Source: Ga0074130 sp035565355
GTDB lineage: Bacteria; Pseudomonadota; Gammaproteobacteria; Burkholderiales; Rhodocyclaceae
Assembly (NCBI GenBank): GCA_035565355.1
Contig: DATMSM010000049.1
Location: 1-24,227 of the forward strand
Direction of reading: 5' to 3'
Length of the DNA: 24,227 bases
The notes below the pieces were generated by a model that made no database searches, had not been told where the DNA came from, and saw only the letters and a program-made list of their open reading frames with translations. Positions 1-6,849 of this stretch are shown piece after piece. Each line of letters begins with the position of its first letter. The first letter of the stretch is position 1. Position numbers and translations under genes: made by a program.

Positions 1-411
1 AGCAGCTTCAGCGGCGACTTCGCCGGCTTGCGCGGCAAGCTGCGCCTGCCGGTACGCGGCGAAGTCGCCAATCGTTTCGGCGCGCAGCGCGCCGAAGGCA
101 CCAGCTGGAAAGGCCTGTTCGTGCGCGCTGCCGAAGGCGCCGAGGTCAAGAGCGTGGCCGCTGGCCAGGTGGTGTTTGCCGACTGGCTGCGCGGTTTCGG
201 CAATCTGCTCATCATCGACCACGGCGACGGCTTCCTGACCGTCTATGGCAATAACGAGTCCCTCTTCCGTCAGGCCGGCGACAAGGTCAAGGGCGGCGAG
301 GCCGTGGCCAGTGTGGGCAACAGCGGTGGCAACCCGGAATCGGGTTTATACTTTGAACTCAGGCACCAAGGCCAGGCCCTGGATCCGCTCAAGTGGGTGA
401 GTTTGCGTTAA
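1..411 (+). CDS. envC: Murein hydrolase activator EnvC, C-terminal LytM domain (5' end outside window)
   Basis: The frame is open from base 1, so only the last 136 residues are present and the start lies upstream of the window. The visible part is a LytM/M23 domain. Its motifs follow EnvC rather than an active peptidase: the metal-binding positions are replaced (WKGLFVRA where HxGID would be, TVYGNNE without the histidine, SGLYFELR in place of HLHFE). In the EnvC family this degenerate domain does not cut peptidoglycan but activates the AmiA/AmiB amidases at the septum in the periplasm. The end of the protein (GQALDPLKWV) matches the usual EnvC terminus. It lies 95 bp before a CtpA-type protease, an arrangement I recall as common in betaproteobacteria. 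The missing N-terminal coiled coil cannot be checked here. Confidence 0.88.
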   Translation, partial: SSFSGDFAGLRGKLRLPVRGEVANRFGAQRAEGTSWKGLFVRAAEGAEVKSVAAGQVVFADWLRGFGNLLIIDHGDGFLTVYGNNESLFRQAGDKVKGGEAVASVGNSGGNPESGLYFELRHQGQALDPLKWVSLR

Positions 412-506
412 ACACTGCGCTGATTCCCGCGCTGAAACACGCTGCAATATCTTCGGCGTGCTTTTTCGTCATACTCGCTTCCCCACTCCCCTAAACGGAG
501 CATTCA

Positions 507-1937
507 ATGCGCAGCAAGCTGCAGAAGTTCGGTTTGATCATGTTCGGTCTGGTGACCGGCGTGATGCTCAGTCTCAATTTTTCCGCCAACGCCCAGAAGG
601 AGGAGGCCGGCCTGCCGGTTGAGGAGCTACGCGCGCTGGCGGATGTATTCAACGCCATCAAGGCCGGCTACGTGGAGCCCGTTGAAGACAAAAAGCTGAT
701 CACCCATGCCATCAGCGGCATGCTGTCCAATCTCGATCCGCATTCGGCCTATCTCGACGCGGAAGCCTTCAAGGATCTGCAGATCAGCACCCAGGGCGAA
801 TTCGGTGGCCTCGGCATCGAAGTCGGCATGGAAGACGGCTTCGTCAAGGTCGTCTCGCCGATTGAGGACACCCCCGCCTTCCGCGCCGGCATCAAGCCGG
901 GCGACCTGATCGTCAAGCTCGACGACACCCCGGTCAAGGGACTGACCTTGACCGACGCCGTCAAGAAGATGCGCGGCAAGCCCAAGACCCAGATCACGCT
1001 GACCATCGCACGCAAGGGTGAGGTCAAGCCCATCGTCGTGACCCTGACGCGCGAAAAGATCAAGGTGCAGAGCGTCAAGTCCAAGCTGCTCGACGACGGC
1101 ATGGGCTATGTACGCATCACCCAGTTCCAGGAAGAAACCGTGTCCGATCTGGCCAAGCACCTGGAAAAGCTCTACAAGCAGTACGACAAGGACGGCAAGG
1201 GTGAAAGCCTCAAGGGCCTGGTGCTCGACCTGCGCAACGATCCGGGCGGTCTGCTCAACGGCGCCATCGGCGTATCCTCCGCCTTCCTGCCGGCCCGGAC
1301 CCTGGTCGTCTCCACCGACGGCCGCACCGAGGACGCCAAGCGCCGCTATCTGGCGGCGCCGGAAGACTATCTGCGCGGCGGCCCGAGCAAGGATGACCCG
1401 CTCCGGAACCTGCCCTCGGGTGTCAAGAACGTGCCCCTGGTCGTCATCGTCAACGGCGGCTCGGCCTCGGCTTCGGAAATCGTTGCCGGCGCGCTGCAGG
1501 ACCACAAACGCGCCATCGTCGTCGGCACCCAGACCTTCGGCAAGGGTTCTGTGCAGACCATCCTGCCGATTTCCGCCAGCACCGCCATCAAGCTGACCAC
1601 GGCGCGCTACTACACGCCGAGCGGTCGTTCGATCCAGGCCAAGGGCATCACCCCCGACGCCATCGTCGAGGAAAGCGCCAACGGCGGCAGCTCGCGCCTG
1701 TCGCTGCGCGAGGCGGATCTGGAACACCATCTGGAAAACGACAAGGACGGCGACGGTCGCGTCACGCCGGCCGACAAGCTGCTGACCAAGCCGATCGACA
1801 AGCCCAAGGGCGGCGACAAGCCGCCGAAGAAGGAGGATGACACTCCGCCGACCCGCTTCGAATTCGGCGGCGCCGACGACTACCAGCTCAAGCAGGCCCT
1901 CACCCTGCTCAAGGTCTGGCCGGTCATGAAGCGCTGA
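507..1937 (+). CDS. ctpA: S41 family carboxy-terminal processing protease (CtpA type)
   Basis: A 476-residue serine protease of family S41, probably periplasmic, that trims or degrades envelope proteins from their C-terminus. An N-terminal hydrophobic segment ends in ANA-Q near residue 29 and looks like a signal peptide. A PDZ domain follows at about residues 95-170 (GGLGIEV, then GIKPGDLI), and then the protease core. The catalytic serine lies in the SASASE motif (residues 319-324) and the general-base lysine is K346 in TFGKG, the Ser-Lys dyad of the family. The charged tail rich in Lys, Asp and Pro (about 410-450) is a linker. The start is supported by CGGAG about 8 bases upstream. It follows envC in the same direction; linkage of LytM activators and CTPs to peptidoglycan control is known, but its substrate here is unknown. 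Confidence 0.93.
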   Translation: MRSKLQKFGLIMFGLVTGVMLSLNFSANAQKEEAGLPVEELRALADVFNAIKAGYVEPVEDKKLITHAISGMLSNLDPHSAYLDAEAFKDLQISTQGEFGGLGIEVGMEDGFVKVVSPIEDTPAFRAGIKPGDLIVKLDDTPVKGLTLTDAVKKMRGKPKTQITLTIARKGEVKPIVVTLTREKIKVQSVKSKLLDDGMGYVRITQFQEETVSDLAKHLEKLYKQYDKDGKGESLKGLVLDLRNDPGGLLNGAIGVSSAFLPARTLVVSTDGRTEDAKRRYLAAPEDYLRGGPSKDDPLRNLPSGVKNVPLVVIVNGGSASASEIVAGALQDHKRAIVVGTQTFGKGSVQTILPISASTAIKLTTARYYTPSGRSIQAKGITPDAIVEESANGGSSRLSLREADLEHHLENDKDGDGRVTPADKLLTKPIDKPKGGDKPPKKEDDTPPTRFEFGGADDYQLKQALTLLKVWPVMKR

Positions 1938-1955
1938 AGCGGCGCAACCCCATCG

Positions 1956-1987
1956 ACGGGCACGTCCGCAAGGGCGTGCCCGTTTTG
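1956..1987 (+). terminator. Hairpin with T-run between the CTP protease and moeB
   Basis: Arms ACGGGCACG (1956-1964) and CGTGCCCGT (1975-1983) are perfectly complementary. They continue inward through three more pairs (one G-U) to a GCAA tetraloop at 1968-1971, and TTTTGCTT begins at the 3' foot. This is a good rho-independent terminator or attenuator at the end of ctpA. moeB starts only 27 bases later, so it may need its own promoter or be reached by read-through. Confidence 0.7.
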
Positions 1988-2013
1988 CTTCAAGCACCAT
2001 CAGGAATATCGAC

Positions 2014-2790
2014 ATGAACGACGATCAGCTCATACGCTACAGCCGGCACATCCTGCTGCCGGAAATCGACGTTGAGGGGCAGGAAAGACTGCTCAATGCG
2101 CGCGTGCTCATGGTAGGCGCGGGCGGCCTGGGCTCGCCCGCCGCCCTCTACCTTGCCGCCGCAGGCGTCGGCACGTTGGTGCTGGCCGATAACGACACGG
2201 TGGACATGACCAATCTGCAGCGCCAGATCCTGCATCGCGCCGAGACCGTAGGGCAACCCAAGGTATTGTCGGGGCAGAAGGCGCTGGCGAGCATGAATCC
2301 GGAATGCGTGGTCGTTCCGCTCAATGAGCGCCTCGATCAGGCGCGCATGGACGAGGAAGTCGCCAAGGCCGATATCGTGCTCGACTGCTGCGACAACTTC
2401 GCCACGCGCCACGCCATCAACCGCGCCAGCGTGAAGTTCAAGAAGCCGCTGGTCTCGGGTGCGGCGATCCGCTTCGACGGCCAGGTTTCCGTCTTCGATC
2501 CGCGCATCGAAGACGCACCCTGTTATCACTGCCTGTTTCCGGAAGGCGAGGATGTCGAGGAAATGCGCTGCGCCATCATGGGCGTCTTCGCGCCGCTGAC
2601 CGGCATCGTCGGCACCATGCAGGCAGCCGAGGCAATGAAGCTCATCATCGGCTGCGGCGAGTCCCTGGCAGGCCGCCTACTGCTGCTCGACGGCATGTCC
2701 ATGCGCTGGCGGGATGTGCGCGTTCCGCGCGATCCTGCATGCGCTGTGTGTGGGCCTTCCCCCCAACCCCCTTCCCAAGGAAGGGGGTGA
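2014..2790 (+). CDS. moeB: HesA/MoeB/ThiF family adenylyltransferase, MoeB-like
   Basis: An E1-like enzyme of 258 residues that adenylates the C-terminal glycine of a ubiquitin-fold sulfur carrier (MoaD for molybdopterin, ThiS for thiamine) in the cytoplasm. The nucleotide-binding loop GAGGLGS is at residues 35-41, LDCCDNF with the conserved Asp is near 124-129, and two zinc-binding pairs are at C170/C173 and C243/C246. C186 sits at the family's conserved crossover cysteine. MoeB and ThiF cannot be told apart from sequence alone, and no moaD or thiS is adjacent. The normal protein ends just after the last CxxC; here 11 extra residues (PSPQPPSQGRG) are read from a C/G-rich inverted repeat that also supplies the stop codon. 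Start chosen at ATG 2014, with AGGAAT upstream. Confidence 0.9.
   Translation: MNDDQLIRYSRHILLPEIDVEGQERLLNARVLMVGAGGLGSPAALYLAAAGVGTLVLADNDTVDMTNLQRQILHRAETVGQPKVLSGQKALASMNPECVVVPLNERLDQARMDEEVAKADIVLDCCDNFATRHAINRASVKFKKPLVSGAAIRFDGQVSVFDPRIEDAPCYHCLFPEGEDVEEMRCAIMGVFAPLTGIVGTMQAAEAMKLIIGCGESLAGRLLLLDGMSMRWRDVRVPRDPACAVCGPSPQPPSQGRG
2766..2788. repeat. C/G-rich palindromic element at the 3' end of moeB
   Basis: A perfect 10-bp stem (ACCCCCTTCC at 2766-2775, complementary to 2779-2788) with the 3-base loop CAA. It resembles the short C-rich palindromes scattered through many proteobacterial genomes. It is read as the last codons of moeB and its last base is the first base of the TGA stop. 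A related imperfect hairpin lies at 4609-4629. Confidence 0.6.
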
Positions 2791-2837
2791 CTTCGGCCCG
2801 CCATACCGATGGCATGGCTTGGCTACCGTCACTTACA

Positions 2838-2873
2838 AAACAAAAAGCCCGACTTCGGTCGGGCTTTTTGTTT
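2838..2873. terminator. Strong bidirectional terminator between moeB and the first cold shock gene
   Basis: A perfect 16-bp stem (2838-2853 with 2858-2873) closed by a TTCG tetraloop. The outer part of each arm is a run of A (left) or T (right), so it ends transcription in both directions: moeB from the left and the cold shock gene, whose stop lies 15 bases away, from the right. Confidence 0.93.
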
Positions 2874-2888
2874 GGGTGCTGCTTGCGA

Positions 2889-3095
2889 TTATTCGGCGGC
2901 GCGAATGTTCGAAGCTTGCTGACCCTTGGGACCGGTAACGGTGTCGAAGGTCACACGTTGGCCTTCCTTCAGGCTCTTGAAGCCGTTGGACTGAATTGCG
3001 GAGAAATGGGCGAAAAGATCGTCGCCACCACCGTCCGGGGTGATGAAACCGAAACCCTTAGCGTCATTGAACCACTTAACGATACCTGTTGCCAT
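2889..3095 (-). CDS. Cold shock protein (CspA family), copy 1
   Basis: A 68-residue single cold-shock domain protein, the full length for the family. RNP1 (KGFGFI, residues 13-18) and RNP2 (DLFAHF, 26-31) supply the aromatic residues that bind single-stranded RNA and DNA; family members act as RNA chaperones in the cytoplasm. AGGAAG lies about 10 bases upstream of the ATG. It differs from copy 2 (3402-3608) at only 8 of 68 positions by my count (residues 3, 5, 21, 37, 41, 43, 52 and 54), so the two are a tandem duplication. It has its own terminator (2838-2873), a roughly 125-base leader and a promoter at 3227-3255. Whether it is cold-induced or constitutive cannot be told from the protein. 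Confidence 0.97.
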   Translation of the reverse strand: MATGIVKWFNDAKGFGFITPDGGGDDLFAHFSAIQSNGFKSLKEGQRVTFDTVTGPKGQQASNIRAAE

Positions 3096-3226
3096 GTCTT
3101 GTCTTCCTAGAAAAATATATACAGTGAGAGACGAGCTCTCAGAGATTCAAGACGGCGCTACAGGGGACGTACCGAGGAACCGCGGAGACCAGCCAGAGAA
3201 ACCACAACTTGAAAATCTCAATAACC

Positions 3227-3255
3227 ACTATGCCCGGGTTTCAAAAAATTGGCAA
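3227..3255 (-). promoter_or_regulatory. Predicted sigma70 promoter of cold shock copy 1 with long leader
   Basis: Read on the minus strand: -35 TTGCCA (3250-3255), a 17-base spacer and -10 CATAGT (3227-3232). The start would be near 3220, giving a leader of about 125 bases, as in cspA-type mRNAs whose leaders fold differently with temperature. The same elements at the same spacing precede copy 2, which is the main support. Confidence 0.6.
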
Positions 3256-3350
3256 ACGATTATTGGGTGGAAATTTATCAACACAATCAAAAAAGTTATT
3301 CTTCTGCAACACCTCGCGTAAAACCGCACCTTGCCAAGTCGTAGACGTAA

Positions 3351-3376
3351 AAAAGCCCGGCCTGGGCCGGGCTTTT
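3351..3376. terminator. Terminator of cold shock copy 2
   Basis: AAAAGCCCGGC (3351-3361) pairs with GCCGGGCTTTT (3366-3376) around CTGG. On the minus strand the hairpin ends in a T-run 25 bases after the stop of copy 2. It separates copy 2 from the promoter of copy 1, so the two genes are independent transcription units. Confidence 0.88.
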
Positions 3377-3401
3377 CAGGTGTGCGGGAAACCCGCGAAC
3401 C

Positions 3402-3608
3402 TTATTCGGCGGCGCGAATGTTCGAGGCTTGCTGACCCTTGGGGCCGCTGACCACGTCGAAGGTCACGCGCTGGCCTTCTTGCAGGGTCTTGAAACCTTG
3501 CGACTGAATTGCGGAGAAATGGGCGAAGAGGTCGTCGCCGCCGCCTTCCGGGGTGATGAAACCAAAGCCCTTAGCGTCGTTGAACCACTTAACGGTACCG
3601 TTAGCCAT
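3402..3608 (-). CDS. Cold shock protein (CspA family), copy 2
   Basis: A 68-residue single cold-shock domain protein with RNP1 KGFGFI (13-18) and RNP2 DLFAHF (26-31), predicted to bind single-stranded RNA in the cytoplasm. It is nearly the same protein as copy 1, and the substitutions are mostly conservative (D/E, N/Q, S/T, T/V). The ATG has AGGAAG about 10 bases upstream, as in copy 1. The leader is about 147 bases and carries a short GGGG/CCCC hairpin near 3641-3652 that copy 1 lacks. The leaders have diverged more than the coding parts but keep aligned blocks, so the duplication included the control region. Confidence 0.97.
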   Translation of the reverse strand: MANGTVKWFNDAKGFGFITPEGGGDDLFAHFSAIQSQGFKTLQEGQRVTFDVVSGPKGQQASNIRAAE

Positions 3609-3761
3609 GTCTTGTACTTCCTATAAAAAAACTAAAAAACGGGGAATGCCCCAATCAGGGCGAAGCTCAAGACGGCGGGAGTGCGGGGGAGTATACCGAG
3701 GTAATGCAGAGGTACTACCGAACCTGACAACAACGACACTTACTTGAAAATCGCAGCGCGC

Positions 3762-3790
3762 ACTATGCACTGGTTTCGAATTTTATGCAA
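3762..3790 (-). promoter_or_regulatory. Predicted sigma70 promoter of cold shock copy 2 with long leader
   Basis: On the minus strand: -35 TTGCAT (3785-3790), a 17-base spacer and -10 CATAGT (3762-3767), matching the promoter of copy 1 in hexamers and spacing. Predicted start near 3755. Blocks such as GATTTTCAAGT and GCCGTCTTGA recur in both leaders, which supports real transcription from this site. Confidence 0.6.
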
Positions 3791-3798
3791 ACGTTTCC

Positions 3799-3840
3799 TC
3801 GGCCCTGTCGTCCCGCGGATTTCGGGGGCGGCAGGGCCGA
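3799..3840 (-). terminator. Hairpin after the pirin gene
   Basis: TCGGCCCTGTCG (3799-3810) pairs with CGGCAGGGCCGA (3829-3840) with one G-U pair, and the stem extends about four pairs further inward. It lies 8 bases after the pirin stop (minus strand). There is no clear T-run beyond it, so it may be a transcript-stabilising stem or a rho-dependent end rather than a classical terminator. Confidence 0.5.
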
Positions 3841-3847
3841 AGTCAGA

Positions 3848-4585
3848 TCAGTGAAAATCCGGCGTTTCGTGCGGACGCAGATCAAACGCCAGCACTTCGG
3901 CATCAACGCCGGCGGTGAAGCTCAACCGCTCCGCGCCGCGCAACTTGAGGCCGTCGCCTGCGCTTAGGCGGATGCCATTCACCTCAAGGCTGCCGCGCGC
4001 TACATGCACATAGGCGTAACGGTCTGCGGCCAGTTCCAGCGTTGCCGTTTCAGCGCCATCAAACAGGCCGGCATAGACGCGTGCATCCTGATGCACGCGC
4101 AGACTGCCCGCCTCGCCATCGGGCGTAATGACCGGCCGCAGTCTGCCGCGCTTCTCCTCGTTGGGGAAATGCGCCTGCTGATACTCCGGTTGCACGCCCT
4201 TGCTGCCAGGCAGCAACCATATCTGCAGGAAATGCACGCCGTCCGTGGGGGAGTGGTTGTACTCGCTGTGAGCCACACCGGTACCCGCGCTCATCAACTG
4301 CACATCGCCGGGACGGATCACCGAGCCGGTACCCATATTGTCCTTGTGCTCCAGCGCGCCCTCCAGCACATAGGAAAAAATTTCCATGTCGCGGTGCGGG
4401 TGCGTGCCGAAGCCCATGCCAGGCGCCACGCGGTCTTCATTGATCACCAGCAGGTCGGAGAAGCCGACCTGGGTCGGATCGTAATAGTGGGCGAACGAGA
4501 AGGTATGGCGTGAACTCAGCCAGCCGTGTTCTGCCACGCCGCGCTCATCGGCACGACGGATTTCGATATTCTGCTTTGCAGTCAT
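3848..4585 (-). CDS. Pirin family protein (YhhW-like bicupin)
   Basis: A 245-residue cytoplasmic bicupin of the pirin family. The N-terminal cupin carries the expected metal ligands: H62 and H64 in GTHPHRDME, H106 and E108 in GVAHSEYN. The E. coli homologue YhhW binds a metal and shows quercetin dioxygenase activity in vitro; the physiological substrate of such proteins is generally unknown. I start at ATG 4585 rather than 33 bases upstream because AAGGAGTG lies 6-13 bases before it. It follows doxX in the same direction with a 57-base gap, and both are divergent from a LysR regulator, a pirin-DoxX-LysR module I recall in many proteobacteria and usually linked to redox or electrophile stress. 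That functional link is inference. Confidence 0.93.
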   Translation of the reverse strand: MTAKQNIEIRRADERGVAEHGWLSSRHTFSFAHYYDPTQVGFSDLLVINEDRVAPGMGFGTHPHRDMEIFSYVLEGALEHKDNMGTGSVIRPGDVQLMSAGTGVAHSEYNHSPTDGVHFLQIWLLPGSKGVQPEYQQAHFPNEEKRGRLRPVITPDGEAGSLRVHQDARVYAGLFDGAETATLELAADRYAYVHVARGSLEVNGIRLSAGDGLKLRGAERLSFTAGVDAEVLAFDLRPHETPDFH

Positions 4586-4608
4586 GGTGCACTCCTTTCC
4601 TTGATTGG

Positions 4609-4629
4609 CCCTCCCCATGCGGGGAAGGG
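4609..4629. repeat. C/G-rich imperfect hairpin between doxX and the pirin gene
   Basis: CCCTCCCC (4609-4616) pairs with GGGGAAGGG (4621-4629) with one bulged A and an ATGC loop. It resembles the palindrome at 2766-2788. Lying in the gap of a two-gene unit, it could lower expression of the downstream pirin or protect the upstream message. Confidence 0.45.
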
Positions 4630-4642
4630 TGCAGCGGTGTCA

Positions 4643-5068
4643 TCAGGCCCGACGACGACTGCGGGCGCGCCAGGCATCCACGCTCAGGGCGCCGCCGCCG
4701 TAGGCGACGATTTGCAGGAGGCCGCCGGCAATCGCCACGTTCTTGAAGAAGTGGATGAACTGATTCTGATCGGCCAGGTTGAAGTGGAAACCAAAGGCCG
4801 TCACCAGGCTGAACACCGCAATCACGGCAGCCACGACACGCGTCTGGTAGCCGGCGATCAGCGCGATCGCGACCGCCACTTCGACAAACACGGCGCCCGC
4901 ATACGCCAGCTCGGGAAACGGCAGGCCGGCTGAGGCGATGTAGCCGATGGTGCCGGCCGGGGCCGCCAGCTTGCTCAAGCCCGAGAGCAGGAAGATGGCG
5001 GCAAGCAGGATGCGCCCGAGCGCGGCGGCATAGGAGGAGAAAGCATTGTTGTCTGTCTGGAGATTCAT
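4643..5068 (-). CDS. DoxX family membrane protein
   Basis: A 141-residue inner-membrane protein of the DoxX family with four hydrophobic segments (about residues 17-36, 45-65, 70-92 and 105-125) and the typical LGRILLAAIFLLSGLSKL opening. Family members associate with quinone- or thiol-related redox processes, but few have a proven activity. I start at ATG 5068, with AAAGGA about 8 bases upstream, rather than at the GTG 48 bases earlier, which would add a hydrophilic stretch before the first membrane helix. It is first in a two-gene unit with the pirin. MexG, which travels with the MexHI pump in Pseudomonas, is also a DoxX protein, but the RND pump here is about 13 kb away, so I see no direct link. 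Confidence 0.9.
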   Translation of the reverse strand: MNLQTDNNAFSSYAAALGRILLAAIFLLSGLSKLAAPAGTIGYIASAGLPFPELAYAGAVFVEVAVAIALIAGYQTRVVAAVIAVFSLVTAFGFHFNLADQNQFIHFFKNVAIAGGLLQIVAYGGGALSVDAWRARSRRRA

Positions 5069-5167
5069 GATGTGTCCTTTCAATGGGGTTGGCCTGTCGC
5101 CTAGCGCGGTGTTCACACTGCCGCAGGCGCAAGCGATGGGTGAACTTTACTGTCACGAAGCAGCGTG

Positions 5168-5198
5168 ATAAAGCATCTACAATGCGTTTAACTGTCAA
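5168..5198 (-). promoter_or_regulatory. Possible doxX-pirin promoter
   Basis: On the minus strand a perfect TTGACA lies at 5193-5198. The best -10 I see is CTTTAT (5168-5173) at a long 19-base spacing, so the -10 is weak and the promoter may need an activator. The -35 overlaps the left arm of the inverted repeat at 5188-5216. Confidence 0.4.
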
Positions 5199-5216
5199 CC
5201 TATAAGAGACAATTAA
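5188..5216. promoter_or_regulatory. Inverted repeat, candidate LysR operator
   Basis: TTAACTGTC (5188-5196) and GACAATTAA (5208-5216) are 9-base arms with one mismatch, separated by 11 bases. The right arm runs into the LysR start codon and the left arm covers the -35 of the divergent doxX-pirin unit. This geometry suits autoregulation together with control of the divergent genes. Confidence 0.5.
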
Positions 5217-6106
5217 TGAGTCAGCTCGAGGATATGCAGATCTTCGTCAGTGCCGTGGAGGCGCAGAGCTTCACAGCCGCGGCGGACAGGCTGGGTTTGT
5301 CCAAACAGTTCATCAGCCGCCGCATCATGGCGCTGGAGGAGCGCCTGGGCGCGCGCCTGCTCATACGCACCACGCGCAAGCTGAGTGTGACGGACACCGG
5401 GCGCAGTTATTACGAGCGCGCGCTGAAGATCATCGATGAGGTCAATGAAACCGAGCAGTTGGTCAGTCGTGCCAGCACCTCGCCGCGCGGCACCCTGCGC
5501 ATTTCGGCGCCGGTGTCCTTCGGCACCCTGCATCTCGGCCCCGCCATTGCCCGCTTCATGGCGCAATGTCCTGACGTCGTCATCGAGCTCGACCTCAGCG
5601 ACCGCTTCGTGGATATAGTCGGCGAGGGTTATGACATGGCCATACGCATCGGCCACCTGGCCGACTCGTCGCTGGTGGCCCGGCATATCGCACCGGCGCA
5701 GCTAGTCACTTGCGCCAGTCCGGCCTATCTGAAGGCTCACGGCAAGCCCAAAACGCCGCTCGACCTCAAGACGTACGAATGCCTGATCTACGGCCACGCG
5801 CGCAATGTCGAATGGACGTTCTCCGAAAAAGGCAAGCCGCTGCGCATCCCGGTCAAGGGCCGCATGCGTGCCAACAACGGCGAACTGAGCTGCGCTGCCG
5901 CCATCGAAGGACTGGGCATCGCGCTGCTACCTACCTTCATCGTCGGTGAGGCACTGCGGGCCAAGCAGCTGTTGACGATACTCGACGCCTACGCGCCGCC
6001 GCCACTCAATATCTATGCGGTGTACCCGCAACATCGCCAGTCATCGCTGGCGATCAAGGCCTTCGCTGACTTCCTGCGCAGCACCTTCGGCAAGACTAAC
6101 TTCTAA
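5216..6106 (+). CDS. LysR family transcriptional regulator, divergent from doxX-pirin
   Basis: A 296-residue LTTR of normal length. The N-terminal winged helix-turn-helix covers about residues 1-60 (SFTAAADRLGLSKQFISRRIMALEERLGARLL), followed by a linker helix and a periplasmic-binding-like co-inducer domain from about residue 90. The ELDLSDRFVDIVGEGYDMAIRIG stretch places it in the large CrgA/PA0477-like subgroup common in betaproteobacteria. It starts at ATG 5216 inside an inverted repeat, with only a weak AAGAG upstream. The divergent pirin and DoxX genes are its most likely targets; the ligand is unknown. Confidence 0.93.
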   Translation: MSQLEDMQIFVSAVEAQSFTAAADRLGLSKQFISRRIMALEERLGARLLIRTTRKLSVTDTGRSYYERALKIIDEVNETEQLVSRASTSPRGTLRISAPVSFGTLHLGPAIARFMAQCPDVVIELDLSDRFVDIVGEGYDMAIRIGHLADSSLVARHIAPAQLVTCASPAYLKAHGKPKTPLDLKTYECLIYGHARNVEWTFSEKGKPLRIPVKGRMRANNGELSCAAAIEGLGIALLPTFIVGEALRAKQLLTILDAYAPPPLNIYAVYPQHRQSSLAIKAFADFLRSTFGKTNF

Positions 6107-6128
6107 GCCGGCCGCCTGGCGCGCAGCA

Positions 6129-6362
6129 TCAGCCGATCAGGTAGGAGGAGGTGCCGCTCTTCTGCACCCACTCTTCATCGCTCTTAACGAGCTTCTCCGT
6201 GTACTTGGCGAGCTTGATGGCGATGACTACCGAACGGGCGGCCAACTGCTCCTCATTGGCTTCGGTCAGGCCTTGGCTTTGCACCAAGCCGGCAAAGATG
6301 GTCGCCGACATCTGTGCGACCACCGACTCGCTATGCTGCAGATTCAGAAACTGCTCCGCCAT
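6129..6362 (-). CDS. Small hypothetical protein (77 aa)
   Basis: I do not recognise a family. The 77 residues are soluble and largely helical by composition, with no signal peptide, membrane segment or cysteine. GGGAGA lies 6-11 bases before the ATG, which together with the codon character supports a real gene. It is the last gene of the long minus-strand run, 16 bases after the lipoprotein gene, and ends 22 bases from the convergent LysR gene. The middle segment (EEQLAARSVVIAIKLAKYTEKLV) reads like an amphipathic helix that could be a dimerisation surface. Confidence 0.72.
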   Translation of the reverse strand: MAEQFLNLQHSESVVAQMSATIFAGLVQSQGLTEANEEQLAARSVVIAIKLAKYTEKLVKSDEEWVQKSGTSSYLIG

Positions 6363-6378
6363 TGCATTCTCCCGGTTT

Positions 6379-6792
6379 TCAATTCAATGGATTCACGCGT
6401 ACCCACTCTATCCTCACCCCATGGTCGGGGTCGGTCGTCACCAGCCGCTGCTGATCCAGCGCCACGATATGCAGACGCGGCGGCACCTGCTCCAGGCCGA
6501 TGCCGCTGATCGGGCTGGCTTGCAGGGCCAGCAGCCTGAGTTCATCATGCAGCAGCGACCAGCGTCCTTCGTCCGGTGCGGCAATCTTGGCGACACGGGC
6601 GCTGGCACCGTTGTCGAGGATGTAATCTCCTTCGGGCATGATGTGCAACATGCCCTGGGCCGGCTTGCCGGCCACGCTGCCGGCCATACGCCAGCTGCCG
6701 ACGATGCGCTGGGCATACTCTGCAGTCGGGTTGTCGTAACAGGCGCTGCTCAGCGCCGTCGCTGCCACTAACAATAACCAGGATGCTCGCAT
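6379..6792 (-). CDS. Hypothetical lipoprotein
   Basis: A 137-residue exported protein. Starting at ATG 6792 (AAGGACG upstream) gives a short positive N-terminus, a hydrophobic stretch (SWLLLVAATALSSAC) and a cysteine at residue 18 that fits a lipoprotein signal, although Ser at -3 is less usual than Leu. The remainder (IVGSWRMAG, GMLHIMPEGDYIL, GRWSLLHDELRLLAL) alternates like a small beta-barrel and resembles lipocalin-like lipoproteins in layout only; I cannot name a family. The 45-base longer reading frame would place a charged stretch before the signal and is less likely. It lies 57 bases after the ATL gene and 16 before the last small gene. Confidence 0.72.
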   Translation of the reverse strand: MRASWLLLVAATALSSACYDNPTAEYAQRIVGSWRMAGSVAGKPAQGMLHIMPEGDYILDNGASARVAKIAAPDEGRWSLLHDELRLLALQASPISGIGLEQVPPRLHIVALDQQRLVTTDPDHGVRIEWVRVNPLN

Positions 6793-6849
6793 TGTTGTCG
6801 TCCTTGCTTCAGCGCCCGCAGGGCTCGCCACGATCATAGCCCAAGCAAG

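Noticed and set aside
627..2015. Minus-strand frame of 462 codons over the CTP protease
   Set aside because: Antisense to ctpA with its intact PDZ and Ser-Lys motifs; the translation is low in recognisable features.
4643..5116. DoxX as a MexG-type partner of the RND pump
   Set aside because: The pump operon is about 13 kb away and doxX is plainly paired with pirin and its own LysR gene.
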